From Adiantum capillus-veneris (lineage: Eukaryota; Streptophyta; Polypodiopsida; Polypodiales; Pteridaceae), in contig CM043959.1 of assembly GCA_014529385.2 (NCBI GenBank), positions 93,754,529 through 93,818,528 of the forward strand: a DNA stretch of 64,000 bases, in the 5' to 3' direction. The position numbers and the translations under genes were made by a program. This document shows, piece by piece, positions 56,578 through 64,000 of this stretch; position 1 is the stretch's first letter; each line of letters opens with the position of its first letter. The notes below the pieces were generated by a model that did no database searches, was not told the origin of the DNA, and saw only the letters and a program-made list of their open reading frames with translations.

Positions 56578-57533
56578 TGTTGACCGCTGGGTCAACAACA
56601 CAACATAACTCAAGTTTCGTACCAAAGTCTTATCTTTTGCGAGTTATGAAATGTTGCGGATTATGGCTATAAACGTCATTTGTAATGAGTAGTTATTCTA
56701 GTTTTAGAAGCCGGGGTGCAATGGCACTTCCAGATTGTAAATACAAAGCCATTTGACCCTTTCAACCCCATTTTTGGTTAAACCTAAGGAAGCCTTAGTA
56801 TATAAGGTACCTAGGTCATTTTGTAAAAAGACTTTTATCATAATCAAAACTTAACGCTGCCGTCTACTGTGTGTGAGAGAGAAAGAGAGTGAGCGTGAGC
56901 TTCATCCTCTCGCTACGCCCGGCTCGCTCAACACATTGGAGATTCGACTGCACCATTGCTGTAGGCTCGAGGAGATCTACACGACAATGCCAAGCATTCC
57001 ACGCGAGACGAAGCGCACACGCCGACGCATCTACGAGCTATTTGTGGCCGTAAGTGTATCAAACGATGTCTGTTTTCTGCGTGCTAGTTTTCTATAGAAT
57101 CGTGGCGACATAAGCTACGCATAGGTACTCATAAATTTCAGTTTCGGACACTTTCAAAATTCAGCTCTGTCATCCTACACGTTTTCCGCAGATGGGTTTA
57201 GAGTGAGGGTTTTGAGTGTAGAAGCTTAGGGACAGGTGTATCCTAGTGAGGGGATGGTGTTCCTTAAGTTTCGTATGAATCTGGCATGATTAGGTGAGTT
57301 ACCTTCCGTGTGTGTGTATGTGGTTAGGTGGTGTAGTTGAGAGCAGTGAGGTTCTTGATTGTGGTATAGTTGGCCTTCCAGAGTGTTGTATGTGTAGGAT
57401 GGTCTCAGCCTGACAAGCTTAAGAGATTTCCTCCGTGTGCCTATCGTGTCATCTGTGTCCTCAATTGACATTATGTTGATCTAGGTAGTGTTTGCATGCA
57501 CTTCATGGGTGTGTGAGTCGCTCCCGTCCAACA
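56578..57533 (+). repeat. 3' LTR of the non-autonomous element, with a 256-bp insert
   Basis: Equivalent to the 5' LTR except for extra sequence at about 57,179-57,434 (starting ACGTTTTCCGCAG) that is not found elsewhere in the window. Confidence 0.85.
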
Positions 57534-58400
57534 TGCCCTTTGAGAAAACGGGTGCCCTTTGGGTGAGTGGAAGGTTAAGTCAAAGATTCCCCTAACTTTG
57601 GGACTTTCATACATAGGAAGCTTCTCAAGCACCTTCCTCATTATGTTTGTAGGGTCTCTTTTTTACTCAAGCACCTTACTCCCCAAGCATGGGAAGCATC
57701 TCAAGCACCTTCCTCATTAAGTTTGTAGGGTCTCTTTTTGACTCAAGCACCTTACCCCCCAAGCATGGGAAGCTTCTCAAGCACCTTCCTCATTATGTTT
57801 GTAGGGTCTCTTTTTTACTCAAGCACCTTACCCCCCGAGCATGGGAAGCTTCTCAAGCACCTTCCTCACTAAGTATGACAAGCACCTCAAGTACCTTAGT
57901 CATCAAGCATGACAAGCACCTCAAGCACCTTAGTCATCAAGCACGCACTGTAGTCATCAAGCACGACAAGCACCTCAAGTTTAGGTCGGGTTCCCACCTC
58001 AAGCTCAGTCCTAGCTTGCCTAAGGTCAAAGGATTTTTAACACTAACCATTGGAGATCTTCAATGAAGCTAACCCTAAGGTCTTTTAAGCTCCATTAGAT
58101 GCACATTGCTCTTTGATAGACTACCTCCTTTTGGACCCCTATTGAGATGTAACCATCTCTCCTCTTGGTCCCCTCCTGAGGTAAGTCTAGAAGCACTTAT
58201 TGCACATTGCTCTTTGATAGACCATCTCCTTTTGGACCCCTATTGAGATGCAACCATCTTTCCTTTTGGTCCCGTGTTGAGATAGGTCTAGAAGCACATG
58301 TCCCTAATCTAACTCTTCTTCCCGTTTATTCTCCCATATTAAATGATCAGTTTAACATGAGAAAATCATTTGGTAAAGTTAGATATTATATTTTATGACA
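57534..58400 (-). repeat. LTR of the gypsy-1 family, continuation to its end
   Basis: Continues the fragment at 53,523-54,288 and ends TTTTATGACA, the LTR 5' end on the minus strand. It includes three to four copies of a minisatellite unit of about 75 bp (GCTTCTCAAGCACCTTCCTC ... ACTCAAGCACCTTAC) at 57,600-57,870 and shorter GACAAGCACCTCAAG units at 57,880-57,975. A block of about 100 bp (TTGCACATTGCTCTTTGATA ...) is duplicated at 58,100 and 58,200. Confidence 0.8.
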
Positions 58401-60060
58401 TTACAACTTAATGAGGAAGGTGCTTGAGAAGCTTCCCATGCATGGGAGGTAAGATGCTTGAGTCAAAAAGAGACCCTACAAACTTAATGAGGATGGTGCT
58501 TGAGAAGATTCACATGCATGGGGGTGTAAGGTACTTGAGGAAAAAAGAGACCCTACAAAATTAATGAGGAAGGTGCTTGAGAAGCTTCCTATGCATGAAA
58601 GTTCCAAAGTTAGCGGAATCTGTAACTTAACCTTTGTAAGGTCTCTACTTTCAAATTTCACACAGGTTCTATTACGCAGTTGAATTTTCTTTAACCATCA
58701 CTCATTATTTAAGATATTCGAGTTCATATTATGAATCGTAGGTTGAGAAAACCTAGAATATAATATTTACGCTACAAAATTCTGACATGTTTAGCTATAT
58801 GAATCAATAACTAACTTATTGCAAGACTTATTACTGATTGTAGAATTTTCTTTTACTACTATAAAGTTAATATAAAACTGTAAAGTTTAACTTAAAAATG
58901 TAAAGTAAATTATCATTAAGGAAATAAGTAAAATAATTATAAAGACAAAAGAATACACAGGGATGACATATGAAGGCACATGGACTCACCTGGACTCACA
59001 TAGGAGGGGACAAAGTGGGACACACTGTCACATGAAAAGGAGAGGCTAGTCTTGACCAATCTTAATGAGGGGGGCCTGTGTGGCCTTATCTTTTGATGAT
59101 AATGATAAAGTGGTCAAGCTGATGGGTACCATAAGGGTACCAAAACCGCGGGTATGATTTTTGGGGAAAAAAAAAGTATTTTTTTTTTTCTTCCACTCAC
59201 CCAAATGGCACCCCTTTTCTCAAAAGGGCACATGGGACACATGTCAGACTCTCCCTATGCTTAACCACATGGTGTGCTTGAATGCTATTGGTTGGGCTAA
59301 AGAGGGGTCCAATGAGCTTCTAGTTCCATCCAACAAATATCTAGATATTTTCAAGCTCTCTCTCTCTAAGGGGTAAGGAGGACACTTGTCCAAAGACTAC
59401 CCATGTACTTGAATGCATGATGCATGTGATTGGCTAGGGGGGAGAGGGTCCAATGACCTTGAAACATCTGTAAAAGCTACAACTCACCCCAAGCAAGCAA
59501 GGGGGGTGATGGGGGGATATACACCTCACACACACACTCATTTTTTGGATTCATTCTCACTTGGTGAAAGTTGAGGAACTCCACCTCCTTCTCCAAGCTC
59601 GTGAGAAGTGAGAGCCTAAACCAACACTCTTGGCTATGGAATGCAAATCCAACCAAGAGCCATGCTTCAATGCTTAAGCTTGCCATCTTCTCCATCTTCA
59701 TTACTATGCTATAATCTATGCTACAAGAAGAGTGATGATAAGTGAGGAACTATTTCTTTCTCCGAATGGAATGTTTCTTCTTCCTCTTCTCTGTCCTCAT
59801 TCCCCGCTAGCTCTCTCCACCTTCGAAGTTGTTTGAGGCCTTGGGACTGAGGCTTGGGATAGTTTATGCTTTATACAAAGTTTATGTTATGTTTGTGATG
59901 CGTGAAGCTTTCCATCTTCATTGCATCACCTAGGTCACAAGGAACACAAAGATTGTATTGTACCAAGTCTCCCTTGATGGGAGAAACTATAATACAAATG
60001 CCTATTGGAGGGGAGACCAGCTCCGTATGAATCTGGTCCTCAACTATTGTCATGTTCTCT

Positions 60061-60111
<51 letters not shown>

Positions 60112-60265
60112 AAAGTATTGTTCATGCCAAGTTAACTAAGTACCATGTTTATGTTGCGACCATCAATTAAGTTCACCCACTATGCTCACAAAGTAATCTC
60201 ACAAAAGTGCTTCATCTAATTTCCTAATTCTGCTACTCTCAAAGTTCATAGGCCCTTCCATTACA
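58401..60265 (+). repeat. LTR of the gypsy-1 family in the opposite orientation, with an insert
   Basis: The plus-strand LTR starts within the 75-bp minisatellite (58,401-58,637), is interrupted by about 550 bp (58,638-59,188), then runs from CTTCCACTCACCC at 59,189 to its 3' end ...CATTACA at 60,265. (CT)n occupies 60,066-60,108. A primer site follows directly. Confidence 0.8.
58638..59188. other. Insert of about 550 bp in the plus-oriented LTR
   Basis: AT-rich sequence that interrupts the LTR between TTAACCTT and CTTCCACTC, as judged from the uninterrupted copy at 61,940. It ends in an A9/T11-rich stretch. It has no coding capacity and no recognised termini; a SINE-like or other small insertion cannot be excluded. 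Confidence 0.5.
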
Positions 60266-60582
60266 TTGGTATCGGAGCATTTGGTTTCTCTTTTCTTGAT
60301 TAAGAAGAGGTCCTTCAGTGGCCTATTAATGGTTGATTTTGTTAATTATATTAGGGTAAGTGGGACTAGGATCTATTATTGGTTTTGTTGAGCCCACTAT
60401 GTGGGATATGGTGCATACCTCGGGAGCTTTGGTCTTAATAATGGAGTCTTCTTAGACCGATCTTCGGCTTTACCATTATTGAGCCATAAGATGTCCGAAA
60501 GGAGCTATTTCTCTGCAACTCTACTATGTTAGACCCACTCCACTACTCTCTATTATTAACCAAATCAAGCCGTGGGTGTAGA
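60266..60582 (+). other. Primer site and leader fragment of a gypsy-1 family element
   Basis: TTGGTATCGGAGCAT follows the LTR, then a leader matching the reverse complement of 18,860-19,175 (for example TATATTAGGGTAAGTGGGA). The match stops near 60,582, where LTR sequence starts again, so gag and pol are absent. Confidence 0.8.
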
Positions 60583-61272
60583 AACGGGAACAAGAGTTAG
60601 AAACGAGACATGTGCTTCTAGACCTATCTCAACAAGGGACCAAAAGAAGAGATGGTTGCATCTCAATAGGGGTCCAAAAGGATATGGTCTATCAAAGAGC
60701 AATGTGCATAAGTCCTTCTATACTTACCTCAGAAGGGGACCAAGAGGAGAGATGGTTACATCTCAATAGGGTGTCGAAAAGGAGGTAGTCTATCAAAGAG
60801 CACCGTGCATCTAATGGAGCTTAAAAAACCTTAGGGTTAGCTTCATTAAAGAACTCCAATGGTTAGTGTTAAAAGTCCTTTGACCTAGGCAAGCTAGGGC
60901 TCATCTTGAGGTGGGAACCCAACCTAAGCTTGAGCTGTTTGTCGTGCTTGATGACTAAGGTGCGTCCTTGATGACTAAGGTGCTTGTCGTGCTTGATGAC
61001 AAAGGTGCGTGCTTGATGACCAAGGTGCTTGTCATGCTTGATGACTAAGGTACTTGAGGTACTTGTCATACTTAATGAGGAAGGCGCTTGAGAAGCTTCC
61101 CATGCATGGGGGGTAAGGTGCTTGAGTCAAAAAGAGACCGTACAAACGTAATGAGGAAGGTGCTTGAGAAGCTTCCCATGCATGGGGGGTAAGGTGCTTG
61201 AGTCAAAAAGAGACCTTATAAACTTAATGAGGATGGTGCTTCGGAAGCTTCCTATGCATGAGCAGCCCCAAA
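60583..61272 (+). repeat. LTR fragment of the gypsy-1 family, plus orientation
   Basis: Begins inside the LTR (AACGGGAACAAGAGTTAGAA), contains a tandem duplication of about 100 bp (ATCTCAATAGGG units) and the minisatellite, and stops at GCCCCAAAG, where the orientation switches. Confidence 0.75.
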
Positions 61273-61668
61273 GAATGGCCTATGAACTTTTAGAGTAGCG
61301 GACTTAGGAAATTAGATGAAGCACTTTTGTGAGATTACTTGTGAGCATAGCGGGTGAACTTAATTGATGATAGAAACATAAACATGGCACTTAGTTAACT
61401 TGGCATGAATAATACTTTTGCAAGAGAGAGTTTAGAGAACATGACAACAGTTGAGGACCGGATTAATACGGAGCCAGTCACCCCTCCAATATGCATTTGT
61501 ATTATAGTTTCTCCCATCAAGAGAGACTTGGTACAATACAATCTTTGTGTTTCTTGTGACCTAGGTAATGCAATGAAGATGGAAAGCTTTATGCATCACA
61601 AACGTAACATAAACCTTGTAGAAAGCATTAACTATCCCAAGCCTCAGTCCCAAGGCCTCAAACACCTT
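61273..61668 (-). repeat. LTR fragment of the gypsy-1 family, minus orientation
   Basis: AATGGCCTATGAACTTTTAG to CTCAAACACCTT matches 19,180-19,580. It lies head-on between two plus-oriented fragments. Confidence 0.75.
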
Positions 61669-62109
61669 AATGACTAAGGTGCTTGTCATGCTTGATGACT
61701 AAGGTGCTTGAGGTGCTTGTTATACTTAATGAGGAAGGTGCTTGAGAAGCTTCCCATGCATGAGGGGTAAGGTACTTGAGTCAAAAAGATACACTACAAA
61801 CTTAGTGAGGAAGGTGCTTGAGAAGCTTCCTATGCATGGGGGGTAAGGTGCTTGAGTCAAAAAGAGACCCTACAATCTTAATAAGGAAGGTGCTTGAGAA
61901 GCTTCCTATACATGAAAGTCCCAAAGTTAGGGGAATATTTGACTTAACCTTCCACTCACCCAAAGGGAACCCCTTTTCTCAAAGGGCACATGGGACACAT
62001 GTCAGACTCTCCCTATGCTTAACCACATGGTGTGCTTGAATGCTATTGGTTGGGCTAAAGAGGATTCTAATGAGCTTCTAGCTCCACCCAACAAATATCT
62101 AGATATTTT

Positions 62110-62156
<47 letters not shown>

Positions 62157-63019
62157 AGGGGTAAGGAGGACACTTGTCCAAAGACTACCCATGTACTTGA
62201 ATGCATGTTGCATGTGATTGGCTAGGGGGGAGAGAGGTCCAATGAGCTTCAAACATGCTACAACTCACCCCATGCAAGCAAGGGGGGTGCTTGGGGGATA
62301 TACACCACACACACACTCATTTTGTGGATTCATTCTCACTTGGTGAAAGTTGAGGAGCTCCACCTCCTTCTCCAAGCTTGTGAGAAGTGAGATCATACAC
62401 CAACACTCTTGGCTATGGATTGCAAATCCAACCAAGAGCCATGCTTCAATGCTTAAGCTTGCCATCTTCTCCATCTTCATTACTATGCTATTATGTATGC
62501 TAGCAAGAAGAGTGATGATAAGTGAAGAACTATTTCTTTCTCCTATGGAATGTTTCTTCTTCCTCTTCCCCATCCTCATTCCCCGCTAGCTCTCTCCACC
62601 TTCGAAGGTGTTTGAGGCCTTGGGACTTAGGCTTGGGATAGTTAATGCTTTCTATAAAGTTTATGTTATGCTTGTGATGCATGTAACTTTCCATCTTCAT
62701 TGCATCACCTAGGTCACAAGGAACACAAAGATTGTATTGTACCAAGTCTCTCTTGATGGGAGAAACTATAATACAAATGCCTATTGGAGGGGAGACCGCC
62801 GGCTCCGTATGAATCCAGTCCTCAACTATTGTCATGTTCTCTAAACTCTCTCTCTCTCTTGCAAAAGTATTATCATGCCAAGTTAACTAAGTACCATGTT
62901 TATGTTGCTACCATCAATTAAGTTCACCCGCTATGCTCACAAAGTAATCTCGCAAAAGTGCTTCATCTAATTTCCTAATTCTGCTACTCTCAAAGTTCAT
63001 AGGCCATTCCCATTACATT
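61669..63019 (+). repeat. LTR fragment of the gypsy-1 family, plus orientation, reaching the LTR end
   Basis: Starts in the GACTAAGGTGCTTG minisatellite, includes a (CT)n tract at 62,114-62,155 and ends CATTACA followed by TTGGTA, the first bases of a primer site. Confidence 0.8.
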
Positions 63020-63187
63020 GGTACCCCTATTGAGATGCAACCATCTCTCCTTTTAGTCCCTTGTTGAGATAGATCTAGAAGCACATATCTCTATTCTAAC
63101 TCTTGTTCCCGTTTATTCTCCCACATTAAATGATCAACTTAATATAAGAAAATCATTTGGTAAAGTTAGATATTATATTTTATGACA
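63020..63187 (-). repeat. End of a minus-oriented LTR of the gypsy-1 family
   Basis: CCCCTATTGAGATGCAACCA to TTTTATGACA. The junction with the plus fragment at 63,019 has no spacer. It is followed by the 3' internal part of a gypsy element. Confidence 0.8.
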
Positions 63188-64000
63188 TTACCTCTCTCTT
63201 GAAATCATAGTCGTCCTCGACTATGAGGTAAAAGAGATAAAGCCATAGTCATTAGTCAATTTGTCTTAGCGGGTAGAGGATCCCTTTTTATCGTACGACA
63301 TCATTCCAAGATGAATGACTAATCCATTTGGTGCTTGGGAGACATAGTTTCCGCAAGCATGTCTGCTCTTTACTTCATACCATACTTCCAAAGTAGAGTG
63401 ACAAGTTCTACTTGGTGTTTGGGAGACGTCGTCACCACACCATGATTCTACACATGCATACTGTTTAGATTTGTTTCACAATAAAAAGAGAACTAGTCTT
63501 ATAAGACAAAAATATTTTTCATTTAAAATGCATTTTCCTATGCTTACTCTAGTGCAACATTGTAAGCATTGACAAGGTTCATATTATACTTAAGCTAGGT
63601 TCCTTACATCCATTTAGAATCTTTAAAAGGATAATTCTTTAACTTAATAAGATATCTTCAGATAATCTTACCGTTTTTTAATACCTTGTCTTCATGTCAT
63701 AGGGTGGACTTAGATTGAAGTACTTCTTCTTGATCTTCGATTTTTGGAGGGTCTGCAACTATTGCTTCTTTTGATGGTGCTACTTTATAAGGCTTACGTA
63801 GGCTCTCATGGAAAGCATTGTGTATGATCCAATGGTTGGGCAACTTCAATTGATAAGCCATCTCATTGATTGGCTTAAGAATTTAAAAAGGACCATAGTG
63901 TCTTTTTTCTAGTTTAGCATAATACTCTTCGTGGCCCGAAGGGTTCTTGCCCGTAGTATGCCTTAGATGAGCCTTGAGAAACTTTAGCAAGATCCAATCA
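63188..64000 (-). mobile_element. Gypsy-5: 3' part of a gypsy-1 family element, runs off the window
   Basis: Matches 44,535-45,345 of gypsy-3: polypurine tract AAGAGAGAGG next to the LTR, a non-coding tail, then the region encoding the end of pol on the minus strand near 63,560-64,000 (MAYQLKLPNHWIIHNAFH, compare gypsy-3). Chromodomain-like sequence is present but eroded, with a few breaks. The rest lies beyond the window. Confidence 0.75.

Larger units (their letters stand above)
54289..57533 (+). mobile_element. Non-autonomous LTR element (LARD/TRIM-like) with Athila-type primer site
   Basis: LTRs at 54,289-54,987 (699 bp) and 56,578-57,533 (956 bp) both start TGTTGACCG and end CCGTCCAACA. 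The primer site TTGGCGCCGTTGCCGGGGA directly follows the first LTR, the sequence known from Athila and related gypsy elements. Polypurine tract GAAGGGGGGAA precedes the second. Target duplication TGCC(A/C), with one mismatch. The 1.6-kb interior shows no gag or pol, so it would rely on another element's proteins. The second LTR contains a 256-bp insertion. Confidence 0.9.

Overview
This window looks like repeat-dense DNA from a land plant with a large nuclear genome. The evidence is plant-type Ty1/copia elements with a Met-tRNA-like primer site, chromodomain Ty3/gypsy elements, a non-autonomous LTR element with an Athila-like primer site, a CACTA transposase relic with short introns, a LINE relic, and many CT/GA/TG microsatellites. 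No ordinary single-copy host gene could be recognised. A fern, lycophyte or other non-flowering plant is possible, because the transposase-like gene described below is not one I associate with flowering plants, but this is only a guess.

Layout. 1-7.5 kb: two diverged copies of a small element with terminal direct repeats, about 4 kb of unrecognised DNA with microsatellites, and a LINE 3' relic. 7.9-12.4 kb: a young copia element with perfect target duplications. 12.7-13.4 kb: a copia 3' fragment (minus strand). 13.9-15.5 kb: a CACTA transposase relic. 15.5-42.2 kb: a four-level nest. The outermost layer is an old gypsy piece (minus). Its LTR holds a chromodomain gypsy (20,274-41,814, target duplication GGTGG). 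That gypsy holds a copia (22,815-38,362, target duplication CTTTG). The copia holds a 10-kb multigene DNA element (about 25,455-35,450). 42.9-51.9 kb: another gypsy of the outermost family, with long LTRs. 52-53 kb: a gypsy relic, a relic end of the 10-kb element family and a small TA-flanked MITE-like element. 53.5-64 kb: a patchwork of LTR pieces in alternating orientation, containing a non-autonomous LTR element, and the start of one more gypsy that runs off the window.

The exciting part is the innermost 10-kb element. Unlike everything around it, its genes read cleanly once short introns (75-108 nt) are allowed. On the plus strand are a four-exon, about 894-residue transposase-like gene with a plausible D-D-E triad and, only about 140 bp downstream and with its own TATA box, a divergent histone H3. 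This H3 begins with the exact H3 tail MARTKQTA, continues through an unusually long basic tail, and ends in a well preserved H3 histone fold. On the minus strand, convergent with these, are two spliced genes of about 495 and 415 residues that I do not recognise. Between the two gene pairs lies an array of three long near-perfect palindromes, two of them in a tandem 500-bp repeat. A second, relic end of the same family near 52.5 kb shows that it is a repeated element and not a unique host locus.

Reading of the system (inference): a DNA transposon family appears to have captured a histone H3 gene and carries it next to its transposase. The H3 variant might act on the chromatin of the element, of the target site or of the host. 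Its position at the innermost nesting level and its clean reading frames suggest that it is the youngest insertion in the nest.
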